A stretch of 60,316 nucleotides of DNA from Opitutia bacterium (GTDB lineage: Bacteria; Verrucomicrobiota; Verrucomicrobiia; Opitutales; UBA953), in assembly GCA_003569165.1 (NCBI GenBank), contig BGOI01000010.1:1-60316 (forward strand), given 5' to 3'. Below, piece by piece: positions 46,293 to 55,988 of this stretch. The notes below the pieces were generated by a model that was given only the letters and a program-made list of their open reading frames with translations, made no database searches and was not told the origin of the DNA. Positions within the stretch are counted from its first letter, which is position 1. Every line of letters begins with the position of its first letter. The position numbers and the translations under genes are program-made.

Positions 46293-46489
46293 TCGCGAGC
46301 ACGTGAAACTTCGCGAGCTCCTCCGCGGTTTTCCCATCAATTACCCTTATGGGTGGAAGACCTTAGGCGGCTAGGCGCTGCACCAGGGTTTCGAGAAAGT
46401 TGCGACTAATTCATTAAAAAGCGTCAGTTCGCATCTCAACTTGATTGTCGGCCCCTTTCATCGTGAGAATCATAAATACTCAAAACCGT

Positions 46490-48373
46490 ATGAAGCCGAC
46501 ATCCCCTTCTGGCTATGCCCGCATCCTTAGCCTGTTGGCCCTAATCGGCGTCAGCTGCCTCGGTTCGGTGCAAGCTGCGCCGCCGCCCGGCGCCTTCGGT
46601 GTGTGGGACCGTGGTTCCTCTTTTGACCCGAAGGATTATCCCTTCCTGAAAGGTCTGGCCTTCAATCAGAAATGGGCGGACCTGGAAAAGAAGCCGGGTG
46701 TTTATGACTGGAGTGCTTTGGACGACGCCATGGATGCGGCGGCCAAGAGGGGCCAGTACATCTACCTTTCCTTGGGCGTCGGGCCGGATGCGCCCGATTG
46801 GATTTATGGCCAGGGAGTTCCGCGCGTGCTGTGCAAAGACCAGAAGGTCGACTCTTGGCCTGTTTACCCCTTTTATCCTTCGAAGGAGTATAAGGCTCTC
46901 TTGGAGAGGCTGGTCGCCGCCTTCGGTAAGCGCATCCGCAGCTATTCTCCGGAGAAGCAGGCGCGCATCGCGTTCATCCAGGTCAAGACCGGGTGCACGG
47001 GCGACGAATGCGCTTATAAGGGCGACGCGATCGAGAAGAAGTACGATTTGCAGACGAAATCCTCCGCGTGGCGGGAGTTCCGCTTATGGCAGTTCGGTTT
47101 GTTCACGAAGACCTTTCAGGGTGTGCCTAACCAGCCTCGGATCGCCCTCATGTTCAATAACGTGACCTCGGACGACGACGAGAGTGGTGGCAAAGGATAT
47201 GATGAAGAGTGGAAGTGGGTGACGGATAACGTCACCGGGGGCATCGCCATCAAGCTTGCCGGTAGCGCCCGCGGGCATCACCTGAGCGGTGAGCGGACCA
47301 TGATCGAAGCATGGCAACATCGATTGATCGCCTCGGAGGCCGCACCTTTGTTCGCTCGGTCGGAAATGGACCAGACCTGGCAGCGTGCCATGTTCGCCAA
47401 GAATCTACCGATGAGCTTCTACTGGGGTGCCCTCACTGGCCTGCAGAACGGACAGAGCGTCTGGGATATCACCTCCGGGGCGCTGGAGTCCTGCAAGGAG
47501 ATGGGGTTCGACTACTCCTTTTATTTCTTCAACCGCTACGCCGGCCAGATTGACCCCCGGACGGCCACGGGCGCCTTTTGCGCCCTCCACAAGGGCTTAG
47601 ATGCCGCCGATACCAAGGCCTATCCCGAAGCGAAGTTCGGCAAGGCCTCGCACAAAAACACCGAGCGCATGGAGAAGATCGTCGCCCCCTATGCCAAGTA
47701 TGGCGCGGCCGTAGATGATAAGAACGGGCTGACGCTGGGGCAGGTGCGGCAACGCGACACGCAGACCGGATTGAACGACGTAGGCTGGGACATCTGGCCG
47801 GACAACTACGGCCGATTCCTTTATCAGATCGATGCGGATGCTACTTCGATTCCGCTCTGGCGCGTAGGCGGCCCGATCACCAACAAGTCTCCCATCTATT
47901 CCCGGTTCGCTCGCGGCTTCGAGCATGCCACCGGCAAGAACGCCCTTTACTTCAAACTGCACGACGGCTTTTCCCAGGGCTCCGCCGCGAAGGTCATGAC
48001 GGTGACCGTCGTCTGGTATGATGCGAAGGCAGGTTCGACTTGGAAGCTGGATTACGATGCGGGTAAGTCATCCATGAAGACGGCGCTGACGGTGACGGGT
48101 AAGGGTGACAAGCAGTGGCACCATGAGACCGTCACGGTAACGGACGCGGTGCTGCGTCAGGGTGGTGCCAAAGGGTCGGATTTCGCCCTCGTGAACACGG
48201 ATGCCCAGGATGATATCTTCAGCCTTATCGAGGTTCACCGGGGCAAGTTGGAAAAGCCGGCGATGCTGCCACCGACCGATTTCAAGGTGTTCGACAAGGC
48301 GCCGAAGCCCCCCAAGGCGGACAAGCCAGACAAGGGTGAGACTGCCAAGGAGAGGAAGAAGGACAAGAAGTGA
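46490..48373 (+). CDS. Secreted glycosidase-like protein of unknown family
   Basis: 627 aa from the ATG at 46490 (MKPTSPSGYARILSLLALIG...), with a signal peptide ending near SVQAAPPPG. The first 350 residues read like a clan GH-A barrel: LKGLAFNQKWADLEKKPGVY, AAAKRGQYIYLSLGVGPDAP, RIAFIQVKTGCTGDECAYKG, GVPNQPRIALMFNNVT, HLSGERTMIEAWQHRLIASE. A C-terminal jelly-roll-like region (TVTVVWYDAKAGSTWKLDYD; HHETVTVTDAVLRQGG) follows, then a Lys/Pro-rich tail. The catalytic acids cannot be placed with certainty, so glycosidase activity is an inference. It converges on the sulfatase operon, with 41 bp between stops. Confidence 0.78.
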   Translation: MKPTSPSGYARILSLLALIGVSCLGSVQAAPPPGAFGVWDRGSSFDPKDYPFLKGLAFNQKWADLEKKPGVYDWSALDDAMDAAAKRGQYIYLSLGVGPDAPDWIYGQGVPRVLCKDQKVDSWPVYPFYPSKEYKALLERLVAAFGKRIRSYSPEKQARIAFIQVKTGCTGDECAYKGDAIEKKYDLQTKSSAWREFRLWQFGLFTKTFQGVPNQPRIALMFNNVTSDDDESGGKGYDEEWKWVTDNVTGGIAIKLAGSARGHHLSGERTMIEAWQHRLIASEAAPLFARSEMDQTWQRAMFAKNLPMSFYWGALTGLQNGQSVWDITSGALESCKEMGFDYSFYFFNRYAGQIDPRTATGAFCALHKGLDAADTKAYPEAKFGKASHKNTERMEKIVAPYAKYGAAVDDKNGLTLGQVRQRDTQTGLNDVGWDIWPDNYGRFLYQIDADATSIPLWRVGGPITNKSPIYSRFARGFEHATGKNALYFKLHDGFSQGSAAKVMTVTVVWYDAKAGSTWKLDYDAGKSSMKTALTVTGKGDKQWHHETVTVTDAVLRQGGAKGSDFALVNTDAQDDIFSLIEVHRGKLEKPAMLPPTDFKVFDKAPKPPKADKPDKGETAKERKKDKK

Positions 48374-48414
48374 TCAGTCCGGCTGACCCGAGTTTCCGCT
48401 GTCCAGTACGCGCC

Positions 48415-49968
48415 TTACTTCGCCGCTGGAAGCGTGGCTAAGAACTCCTCGAGGCTTAGGCTGCCGTCCTTGTTTAGGTCGCGGGATTCGAAGCGCTCCT
48501 TGGCGACCTTCTTGTCGGCCATGCTGGCTTGGAACTCCGCGTAGGTGATCTTGCCGTCGTGGTCGGCGTCACGCTCCTTGAAGCGGGCGCCGCGGGGGTC
48601 GGCTTCCGTCTTCGGTGCGGCGGCCTTGCCTTTCTTGCCGTCGGGGTCGGAGCCGAGCTTTTTGCGGTAGTCATTGAAGGACTCGGACTGCTTCAGGAAA
48701 TAGTCGTCGCGCGGCCCTTGGTTGGCAGTGAGCACGGCTTGGAGCTTCGTGCGGGCGGCTTTGGCTTCGGCGGAAAGTTCCGCGTCCTTCAGCGGCGTCT
48801 TCTCGCGGTCATCGGCGACGGTGTCGAAGAATCGTCCGTCGGCGTACAGTTTGAAATGAGCGTCGTGCGCGAATTCGTATTCGGCGTTGGGTCCGCCGGA
48901 AGGGTTATACCAGACGTAGAGGGCGTCCTTCGGATTGCCCTTTTCGCCGCGGAGCTGGGGGAGGAAGCTGCGGCCATCGAGCTTGAGGTCGGCCGGAACC
49001 GGCACCTGAGCGGCCTCGCAGATTGTCGGGAGCATGTCGGCGGACTCAATCATGTCGGCACAGACCTTGCCGGAGGCCAGCTGGCCAGGCCAGTTAGCGA
49101 TGCCAGGCACGTGCGTGCCCCAGATGAGGCTGCTGCCCTTGCCGCCGGTGACATCACGTCCTTTGAAACGAGAGGGGGTACCACCGCCCGTGCCGTTGTC
49201 GCCCATAATGACAACGAGCGTATTTTCGCGGAGCTTCAGCTCTTCGAGCTTGGCGATAACCTTGCCGATGAGCTTATCCGTGTACGCCACCATGTCGGGG
49301 AAGTGGCCGATCTTCTTCGTGCCTTCCTCGGACTTGGCCTTCAGGTAGTCGGGGCTGTCCGGCGTCGCGTCATAAGGCGAGTGCGTCAGCATCATCGGAT
49401 AATAAAGGAAGAACGGCTGGTCCTTCTGGCGCGTGATGAAGTCGAGGGCGTATTCGTTGACGATGTCGGGCCCGTACTCGTTCTGCTTGAAGTCGACTTC
49501 CTTGCCGTTGATTTCCAGGCCCGGGTTACGGTAGCGGCCGGGACGTCGGTTCAGCTGCCAGAGGCAGTTCTCCTGGAAGCCGAAGAGGGCGGGGCCTTCC
49601 AGTTCGTTGCCCAGCTGCCATTTTCCGACCACGCAGGTGGCGTATCCGGCATCCTTGAAGAAGTGTCCGAAGGTGCGTTGCTTGGGGTCGAGGTGGCCGA
49701 AGCGGGTGTAGTTGCGCTTGTTGTTGAGGCCGGTCATCAGGGCCACGCGGGTCGGCGTGCAGAGCGGCTGGGCGTGGACCTGGTCAAGGCGGACGCCCGT
49801 CGCGGCGAGCCTGTCCATCACCGGGGTGCGGTAACTCTCGCCGCCGTTGGCCGTGACGCATTCGTAGCCGAAGTCGTCGATTAGGATGAAGACGACGTTG
49901 GTCTTCGTCGGCGCGGCGCCCGCGAGGGAGCAGACGCAGGATAGGGCGAGGAGTCGGAGCAGGTGCAT
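48415..49968 (-). CDS. Secreted sulfatase with C-terminal EF-hand pair
   Basis: 517 aa. Signal peptide MHLLRLLALSCVCSLAGA; metal strand KTNVVFILIDDFGYECVTAN; formylglycine motif C70-T-P-T-R; GYATCVVGKWQLGNELEGPA (Gln in place of the usual His after Lys-Trp); VVIMGDNGTGGGTPSRFKGR. The last 90 residues hold two EF loops, DADHDGKITYAEF and DLNKDGSLSLEEF, after a Lys/Ala linker, as in the sulfatase at 11258-12903. Calcium binding there may stabilise the enzyme or attach it to surfaces. Last gene of the 57056-48415 unit, eight bases after the GH123-like gene. Confidence 0.95.
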   Translation of the reverse strand: MHLLRLLALSCVCSLAGAAPTKTNVVFILIDDFGYECVTANGGESYRTPVMDRLAATGVRLDQVHAQPLCTPTRVALMTGLNNKRNYTRFGHLDPKQRTFGHFFKDAGYATCVVGKWQLGNELEGPALFGFQENCLWQLNRRPGRYRNPGLEINGKEVDFKQNEYGPDIVNEYALDFITRQKDQPFFLYYPMMLTHSPYDATPDSPDYLKAKSEEGTKKIGHFPDMVAYTDKLIGKVIAKLEELKLRENTLVVIMGDNGTGGGTPSRFKGRDVTGGKGSSLIWGTHVPGIANWPGQLASGKVCADMIESADMLPTICEAAQVPVPADLKLDGRSFLPQLRGEKGNPKDALYVWYNPSGGPNAEYEFAHDAHFKLYADGRFFDTVADDREKTPLKDAELSAEAKAARTKLQAVLTANQGPRDDYFLKQSESFNDYRKKLGSDPDGKKGKAAAPKTEADPRGARFKERDADHDGKITYAEFQASMADKKVAKERFESRDLNKDGSLSLEEFLATLPAAK

Positions 49969-49976
49969 GGGCTAGG

Positions 49977-52337
49977 TCAGAGGGAAGCAGGGGGCGGCAG
50001 GGCGGTGATCGGCTGGATGAGGCCGGGATCCTGGGCGCGGGGGCGAGGGTCATGCGTACGCGCGCGAGGGGCCGGGGCTTGGGTGTTGAGCCAGGTGCCG
50101 AGGCGCAGGCGTAGCTCGGCCACGGAACGGGCGGCGCCGTCGCCGAACTTCGAGCTGCCGGCGTCGTCGGCGTAGGTCTTGACGGTCCCAGCGCGCAGGC
50201 CGGGCAGGTCGAGGACGGCCGCTCCGACGGCGTCACGGTCCTCGCCGGAGGTGGCGGCGTAGAGGGCCAGGTATTCGGCGAGCTGCTGGCCGGCGCGGAA
50301 GGCCTTCATGCGCAGGCTGGGCAGGGGGCCGTCCGGTCCGGGATAGAAGACCGCCAGGTCGTCGGCCTTGGTCAGCGCGTCTTTCTTGCCGATCGTCTGC
50401 CAAGGCACGACGCCGTCGGCGCCGAGGGCCCAGGTTTCGGCGCACCAGGCGGCGTTGATGATGAGCGGCTGCCCGAGTTTGCTCACGGACCCGTACATGT
50501 AGGTGAGCTTGCCGTCCCGACGATTACGGCCGAGCACGCGGCGGGGGTAGTCGCGGAGCGTGCCGGAGACCACGTCGACGTTGCTTACTCCGTCGAGCAG
50601 GTCGCGTTGCCATTCGGGACGGGACACGTCGAGACGGAAGGCCGTCCGGACCTCCGGATAGGGGGCGACGGCTTTCCAGAACTCCGCTCCGAAGCGACGG
50701 AGAGCCCAGAAGTCCTGGGTGTGCTGCGGTTCGTCGAAGATCCAAGGCGCCGAGCAGACGTTCCAGCTGCCGGGCTTCCCGTTCTTGCCGTTCTTGAAGT
50801 AGACCTTGTTGTTGAGGTAGAACTCGAAAGTCGTCTCGTGCCAGCGCTTCTCGGCGAAGTGTCGGGCGAAACCTTCCGCGGCAGACCTGAATTCCTGCCA
50901 GTAGTCCGCGGCGTAAGCCTGCTCGATCCAATAGCCGCCTTTGAAATGCTGCTCATGGTTCATCGGCCAGTTCTCGTTCAGCGGCAGGTAGAACGCCTCC
51001 GTGGGTACCTGGCCGCGAGGCAGGTCGGCGAAGGCCGAGCCGTCCAGGAGCGGACCGAAGCGTTCGTCCCAGGCTTGCCAGTCGAACGTCCCGTCGGCCT
51101 TGGGCTTCGGGGCGGCGGAGACGCGGCCCGTCCAGCCGTAGGGGAGGATGTTGAGGGTCAGCCGGTGCTCATGGGCCAGGCGGAACCAATCTTTCGAAGT
51201 ATCGTTCATGCCGTAGCCGTTCATCTGCGCGATGAACGATAGGCGGTCTGGCAGGGTGAAGTTCCAGACCGTGACCGAGAACGGCACGTCCTGGCCCTCG
51301 AGGCGCAAGGTGCCGCGGTGTTCGCCCGGCTTGGCATCCTTGGGAATCTGGAATTCCAGCAAACGTCCGTGAGGCGAGATGACCAGCGGATCGACATGGT
51401 CTCCGACCTTAGGGAGTTCGTAGCGGCGGACAGGCAGGTCGATCTGCACCGTCTGCGGCGCCCGCACCAGCAGCATGGTCACGGCTTCGCCTTTGGCGGC
51501 GAAGAGGCGCAGGCCGGGAATCGGCAGGCCGGCGGCATCGGTGGCCTTCACCGCGGAGGGGCCGTCGGCGAGCTTCGGGATGGCAGGAAGTGTCGCCGCC
51601 TTGACGGGCTTGAGGGTGGGGTCGGGCGTAAAGGCGACCGTCGGTCCGGGGCCGTCCTCCAGCCAAAGGGTGAAATAAGGGGCCGTGGATTTCTTGCCTT
51701 CGCGGCTGGCGACGAAGCGGTTGGGGAAAGAGCGATAGGTGAACTGGTCGCCGTCGCGTTGGTACTCGCTGCCGACGTCATCCATCACCAGGAAGCCGAA
51801 GCTCCGTCCGTCGAGGCGAGCCTGGACGACGGCAGGGTCGATCGGGATCGCTTGCCAGCCCTTCGCGTCGGGCGGGGTCGGGTCGCCGAAGCCCCAGGCC
51901 GAGCCGCCGAGTCCGAGGGAAACGGCGGTGATATTCCTGCCGTCGTGGCCCCAGGCCAGTTCGCCGTTACGCGCCCAACGGAAGCTGCTCGCGCCGGGTT
52001 CCTTGGCGTACCCGTTGCCTTTGCCTTCGACCCATTCCTGGGCGACGGTCGAAACCGTCGTGCGACCGAGGACGTAGGGTGACTCCAGGTGAAGGTGGAG
52101 CGTCGCCCGCACGACGCGTTTTCCCCGGAACTTGGCCGGATCGAAATCGATGAGGAAGCATTCCTGCGTGCCTTTGAGCTTCAGCTTCGGCGCGCCCCCG
52201 TTGTTGCCTTCCTGTTCGGAAGAGTAGGAAGAGATCCAGAGGTCACGCGAAGTCTCCACGCGGAGAGGTTCCGCGGTGAGGACGGTGACCGCGAACAGGG
52301 CCAACAAGGAGGCTCCGGAGATGCCAGGGGTGGGCAT
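49977..52337 (-). CDS. GH123-like/DUF4091 glycoside hydrolase with N-terminal beta domain
   Basis: 786 aa. A hydrophobic leader (SGASLLALFAVTVLTA) is followed by a DNRLRE-like beta-sandwich (LWISSYSSEQEGNNGGAPKL, FDPAKFRGKRVVRATLHLHL, GWQAIPIDPAVVQARLDG), a linker domain (RRYELPKVGDHVDPLVISPH, GTLRLEGQDVPFSVTVWNFT), then a barrel of about 350 residues (FIAQMNGYGMNDTSKDWFRL, EFYLNNKVYFKNGKNGKPGS, VCSAPWIFDEPQHTQDFWAL) with the DUF4091 end (LIINAAWCAETWALGADGVV; FRAGQQLAEYLALYA). GH123 enzymes are beta-N-acetylgalactosaminidases; if the relation holds, the locus targets a sulfated amino-sugar glycan. The C-terminal 40 residues are Pro/Arg-rich and disordered. Confidence 0.82.
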   Translation of the reverse strand: MPTPGISGASLLALFAVTVLTAEPLRVETSRDLWISSYSSEQEGNNGGAPKLKLKGTQECFLIDFDPAKFRGKRVVRATLHLHLESPYVLGRTTVSTVAQEWVEGKGNGYAKEPGASSFRWARNGELAWGHDGRNITAVSLGLGGSAWGFGDPTPPDAKGWQAIPIDPAVVQARLDGRSFGFLVMDDVGSEYQRDGDQFTYRSFPNRFVASREGKKSTAPYFTLWLEDGPGPTVAFTPDPTLKPVKAATLPAIPKLADGPSAVKATDAAGLPIPGLRLFAAKGEAVTMLLVRAPQTVQIDLPVRRYELPKVGDHVDPLVISPHGRLLEFQIPKDAKPGEHRGTLRLEGQDVPFSVTVWNFTLPDRLSFIAQMNGYGMNDTSKDWFRLAHEHRLTLNILPYGWTGRVSAAPKPKADGTFDWQAWDERFGPLLDGSAFADLPRGQVPTEAFYLPLNENWPMNHEQHFKGGYWIEQAYAADYWQEFRSAAEGFARHFAEKRWHETTFEFYLNNKVYFKNGKNGKPGSWNVCSAPWIFDEPQHTQDFWALRRFGAEFWKAVAPYPEVRTAFRLDVSRPEWQRDLLDGVSNVDVVSGTLRDYPRRVLGRNRRDGKLTYMYGSVSKLGQPLIINAAWCAETWALGADGVVPWQTIGKKDALTKADDLAVFYPGPDGPLPSLRMKAFRAGQQLAEYLALYAATSGEDRDAVGAAVLDLPGLRAGTVKTYADDAGSSKFGDGAARSVAELRLRLGTWLNTQAPAPRARTHDPRPRAQDPGLIQPITALPPPASL

Positions 52338-52384
52338 GCCTTCAGTGAACCCACGCCGAGGGGGCTTTCCACCCCAATCCGCCG

Positions 52385-53839
52385 TTACTTGACCGGCACG
52401 AAACCGGCCGGGCGGCGTTCGGTGCCCTGGATACCGGTCAGCTTGTCGCCCAGGGCGCGTCGCATGGGATCGGCCAGGGCGGAGAGCCGTGCGACGATGT
52501 CGGGGTGCTGCGCGGAAAGGTCACGGGACTCGCCCGGGTCGGTGGTCAGGTCATAGAGGGCGAGGGGTTGCGCGGCGACCTTCTGGCCGTGGCGGCTGGC
52601 GATGGCGTTCATTGACGAGTCCGTGATCGGGAGCGGCGCATATTCGCCGTAAGCCGAGGGCTTCCCGCCTTTGCCAGGGTTCCCGATGTTGGTGAGATAG
52701 GGGTGGGCGAAGTGGAGCTTCCACTGGCCCGAGCGTACGGCGTGGAGTTCCTCGCCGGCGTAATAGAACAAGGCTTCATGCGTGGCGGCTTCGTCGGTTC
52801 CTCGGAGGAGCGGCAGGGCGGACCGTCCATCAATCTTCAGCGTGGGCGCTTTGCCGCCGACCGCCTCCACGAACGTGGGCAGCAGATCAATTGACATAAA
52901 GGGCGTCGCGTTGACGCGGCCCGCGGGAACCTGGCCGGGCCAGCGCACGATGAGTGGTGAACGCATGCCGCCTTCGAAGCAGGTCAGTTTGCCTTCGCGG
53001 AAAGGTCGGTTGGAGCCTGCGTGTTCGCCGTAGCTCATCCAGGCGCCGTTGTCGGAGAAGAATAACACAATCGTGTTCTGCTCCAGGCCCGTGTCGCGGA
53101 GCTTGGCGAGCAACGTACCAATCGCGTCGTCGAGTTCCTCCACGACATCTCCGTAGAGTCCGCGGGAGGAGCGCCCTTTAAACTTCGCCGAGGCGAAGAT
53201 CGGCACGTGCGGCATCACGTGGGGCAGGTACAGAAAGAATGGGCGCTCTTTATGGCGTTCGATGAAGTCGACGCCTTTGGCCGTGAAGCGAGCGGTGAAG
53301 GTCGACTGATCGGGGTCGAGCTCGGCGACCTTCTCGCCGTCGAGCAGAGGCAGCGGCGGCATCTCGGAGGCGAGGGATGGGTGGTATTTTGAGTTATCGT
53401 TCGAGTAGGGCAGTCCGAAGAACTCATCAAAACCTTGGCGGGGAGCGGAGAGCTCCGGCACCGTGCCGAGGTGCCATTTGCCGAAGCAGGCGGTCGCGTA
53501 GCCGCGCTCCTTTAGCATCTTCGGGAGCGTCCATTCGGCGGGGTTGAGTCCGAAGCGACTCGTGTGGTTGAGGGCGCCCTGCATCCCGACGCGGTTGGGG
53601 TAGCAGCCGGTGAGGAGGGCGGCGCGGCTGGCCGTGCAGACCGCCTGGGCGACGGTGAAGTCCGTGAAGCGGGTGCCTTGCCTGGCCAAGGCGTCGAGGT
53701 TCGGCGTGCGGATGTCCCTCGCGCCGAAGCAGCCCACGTCGCCGTAGCCGAGGTCATCGACCAGGATCAGGACGATGTTGGGCGGGCGTTCGGCGCCGAG
53801 GGCGGCGGAGGCGAGGAGGAGCAGGAGAAAGCGATACAT
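52385..53839 (-). CDS. Secreted sulfatase (C-T-A-S-R active site)
   Basis: 484 aa. Signal peptide MYRFLLLLLASAALGA; metal strand PPNIVLILVDDLGYGDVGCF; formylglycine motif C68-T-A-S-R, with Ala in place of the more common Pro, an accepted variant of C-x-P/A-x-R. Further blocks: GYATACFGKWHLGTVPELSA, FFLYLPHVMPHVPIFASAKF and LFFSDNGAWMSYGEHAGSNR. Its ATG overlaps the TGA of the upstream propeller gene by one base (TGATG), so translation is probably coupled. A 47-bp gap precedes the GH123-like gene. Confidence 0.95.
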   Translation of the reverse strand: MYRFLLLLLASAALGAERPPNIVLILVDDLGYGDVGCFGARDIRTPNLDALARQGTRFTDFTVAQAVCTASRAALLTGCYPNRVGMQGALNHTSRFGLNPAEWTLPKMLKERGYATACFGKWHLGTVPELSAPRQGFDEFFGLPYSNDNSKYHPSLASEMPPLPLLDGEKVAELDPDQSTFTARFTAKGVDFIERHKERPFFLYLPHVMPHVPIFASAKFKGRSSRGLYGDVVEELDDAIGTLLAKLRDTGLEQNTIVLFFSDNGAWMSYGEHAGSNRPFREGKLTCFEGGMRSPLIVRWPGQVPAGRVNATPFMSIDLLPTFVEAVGGKAPTLKIDGRSALPLLRGTDEAATHEALFYYAGEELHAVRSGQWKLHFAHPYLTNIGNPGKGGKPSAYGEYAPLPITDSSMNAIASRHGQKVAAQPLALYDLTTDPGESRDLSAQHPDIVARLSALADPMRRALGDKLTGIQGTERRPAGFVPVK

Positions 53840-54888
53840 CAGATTCGTTCGAGCTTGAGCGGGTAGGTCTTGCCGGAGGCGAACTGCGCCACGATCAGCG
53901 ACCCGTCGGGGTTCGCGAGCACGTCGTGGGGATGCAGGAACACGTCGGCGGTGTGCTTCATCGGAAGGAGCTTGCCGGCGGCATCGTAGACGGGCGCCGA
54001 GCCGGCGATGTTCGACACCACGCGGAGGTTCGCATCGAGGATGGAGAGGAAGCCGCGGCTATTGCGGTCCTTGGGCCAGTTGTCGGCCAAGTGGGCCACG
54101 ACGTAGTGCTGGCCGAAGCGGCGGATCTGCCGAGGGTTGCCGCCGGGGAGGTCGGTCTGGGCGAGCTTCTTGCCGTCGAGATCGAGGCGCAGGAGGTATT
54201 GCTGGTCGCTCATTGCGATGAGCATGGTCTCGGCGCTGTCGGCCTCGGGCCGGGGGTCGGTGTCGATCATGCCGCCGTGCGGTCCCCAGTGGACGATCCC
54301 GCCTTCCGGTCCGCCGAGGAGGCGCTTGAACGAGCCGTCGGCCGCGTAGTGCAGGATGTAGTCCTTTCCATAGCCATCGAGGACGTAGAACTCGCCGTCG
54401 GCCCGGTGAAGCGTCCAGGAGGGGCGGTAGTCGGATTCCTTGGCATATTTGCTGGTGTTGGCCGGCAGTCGCCATTCGCCCAGTTGTTCGCCGGAGAGCG
54501 CGAACCGGGTCACGGTGTGCAGGTTAAGGTCGGTGACAAAGAGCGCGGCTTTGTTGCGATAGGGCGCGAGCGAGAGCCCGTGCGCGCCAGGGAACTTCGG
54601 CCCGGTCCATTTGTGCGCCAGCTTCCCGGCGTCGTCGTAGAAGATGACGTTGTTCGCGACGTGGTTGGTGAGGAGCACGATCTGTCCGTCGGCCGTGCGG
54701 GCGAGTCCGTGGCAATCGTTGACCGGCGTCTTTTCGTCGAGCACGCCCCAGCCCGGAACCACGCGATACTTGAAGTCGCCTTGGCCAAGGACCTCGGGCG
54801 ACGAAGCCTGCGCGAAGGAGCGGCCGACGGCTCCATACCAAGCTCCGGCGAGGAGGGCGTGCTTGAGGAAGGTTCGTCGACGCATCAT
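53839..54888 (-). CDS. Secreted six-bladed beta-propeller protein (NHL-like), Tat leader
   Basis: 349 aa. The leader MMRRRTFLKHALLAGAWYGA has a twin-arginine pattern. Repeated propeller strands include DCHGLARTADGQIVLLTNHV, GAHGLSLAPYRNKAALFVTD, WTLHRADGEFYVLDGYGKDY, WGPHGGMIDTDPRPEADSAE and FLHPHDVLANPDGSLIVAQF; the HG/HD positions at the start of each blade are typical of NHL and peptidylglycine-lyase-like propellers. No catalytic assignment can be made; sugar binding or lactone/lyase chemistry are options. The start overlaps the upstream barrel gene (ATGA) and the stop overlaps the sulfatase start. Confidence 0.85.
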   Translation of the reverse strand: MMRRRTFLKHALLAGAWYGAVGRSFAQASSPEVLGQGDFKYRVVPGWGVLDEKTPVNDCHGLARTADGQIVLLTNHVANNVIFYDDAGKLAHKWTGPKFPGAHGLSLAPYRNKAALFVTDLNLHTVTRFALSGEQLGEWRLPANTSKYAKESDYRPSWTLHRADGEFYVLDGYGKDYILHYAADGSFKRLLGGPEGGIVHWGPHGGMIDTDPRPEADSAETMLIAMSDQQYLLRLDLDGKKLAQTDLPGGNPRQIRRFGQHYVVAHLADNWPKDRNSRGFLSILDANLRVVSNIAGSAPVYDAAGKLLPMKHTADVFLHPHDVLANPDGSLIVAQFASGKTYPLKLERI

Positions 54889-55985
54889 GACCGGGTCGAA
54901 CGATAAGCATTTCCGATGGCTTCGACCTTAGGCCATTCTTTCGCGATACCGCTCCAAGCGAACGTCATGACGCCCGTGGCAGGCGCTTTCAGGCCGTGGC
55001 GGATGACCTCCGCGATCTCGTTCACCGGCACCCGCTCGCCCCAGTCTGAGGATTGTACGATGGGCCAGATCAACTTCTTTTCGCCGGGTTCGCCGCGGAG
55101 GCCCAGGAGTTCGCCGAGCTGGGCGGTCTGGCGCGAAATCCAGGCCGGATCGCCGGCGTGGCCGAACCGGGCATGATACGGCATGATGCTGAAGACATCG
55201 AGGTGAGGCGCCTGCGCACGCAGGTCGATGGCGAGCTTATGGCGGATTGCGCCCTCGCGTTCGCCCTCGCCCCAGGGGCAATGGAAGGTCCCGAGCAGCG
55301 ACTTGGGCCGGACTTCTTTTTGAATCGCGCGGTATTCCCGGATCCAATCGGTGAAGACGCCGCATCGGTATTCCGTCCAGCGGTCGCGATGAATTCCAAG
55401 CAAGCGCGCCGCGGCGGCCGGGATGTCGGCCGGCAGGGGGATGCCGGTCGTATCGGTGAATCCCCGCAAGGCCGCCGGACAGAAGTCGGTGTCGGGTAGT
55501 TCGGGTTCAGCTTGCTCCCAGGCGGCATGGGAGTGGTGGTAATCGAGCCAGATGCCGTCGATTTCGAAGGTCTCCAGGACCCGCCGAAACTCCTGCATCC
55601 GGTCGCGCCGGTAGCCCGCGTGGTGGGCGCTCACGCCTTGCCACCCCGAGGGGGCGGGACAGGGACGTCCGTCGGTACCGACCGGGGCCGCGTCCGGATG
55701 ATCCCGGAGGAACGCCGCCTGGTGCATCGAGTTGAATTCCGCGTAGACCTTGAGTCCGAGCTCGCGGTGCCGCGCGATTTCATCCGTCCGGAGAGCACCA
55801 GACCCGACCCAGACGGCGTCGATGCCATAGTCGGCCGGTTTTTCGCCGCGCTCAAGGATCTGCCGGAGAAAGCCGCCGTAGATCCCGGTCGTCATCGGTC
55901 GCCGCCGTGTCGGGGCGACGCAGCCCGAGAAGAAACCGGCCGCGGCGAGACCTGAGGCGGACAGGAAGGCGCGACGGGTGGTCAT
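54885..55985 (-). CDS. Tat-exported barrel protein, putative glycosidase
   Basis: 366 aa. The leader MTTRRAFLSASGLAAAGFFS runs into GC (lipobox FFSGC, Cys22), so it is Tat-exported and probably lipid-anchored. The rest reads as a TIM barrel: YGIDAVWVGSGALRTDEIAR, ELGLKVYAEFNSMHQAAFLR, TFEIDGIWLDYHHSHAAWEQ (an Asp at a strand end, a candidate nucleophile or acid), KSLLGTFHCPWGEGEREGAI, HLDVFSIMPYHARFGHAGDP and KLIWPIVQSSDWGERVP. The pattern is like the hydrolase-like GHL families, with no sure substrate. It lies three bases after the NHL gene and overlaps the propeller gene downstream. Confidence 0.82.
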   Translation of the reverse strand: MTTRRAFLSASGLAAAGFFSGCVAPTRRRPMTTGIYGGFLRQILERGEKPADYGIDAVWVGSGALRTDEIARHRELGLKVYAEFNSMHQAAFLRDHPDAAPVGTDGRPCPAPSGWQGVSAHHAGYRRDRMQEFRRVLETFEIDGIWLDYHHSHAAWEQAEPELPDTDFCPAALRGFTDTTGIPLPADIPAAAARLLGIHRDRWTEYRCGVFTDWIREYRAIQKEVRPKSLLGTFHCPWGEGEREGAIRHKLAIDLRAQAPHLDVFSIMPYHARFGHAGDPAWISRQTAQLGELLGLRGEPGEKKLIWPIVQSSDWGERVPVNEIAEVIRHGLKAPATGVMTFAWSGIAKEWPKVEAIGNAYRSTRS

Positions 55986-55988
55986 CGT

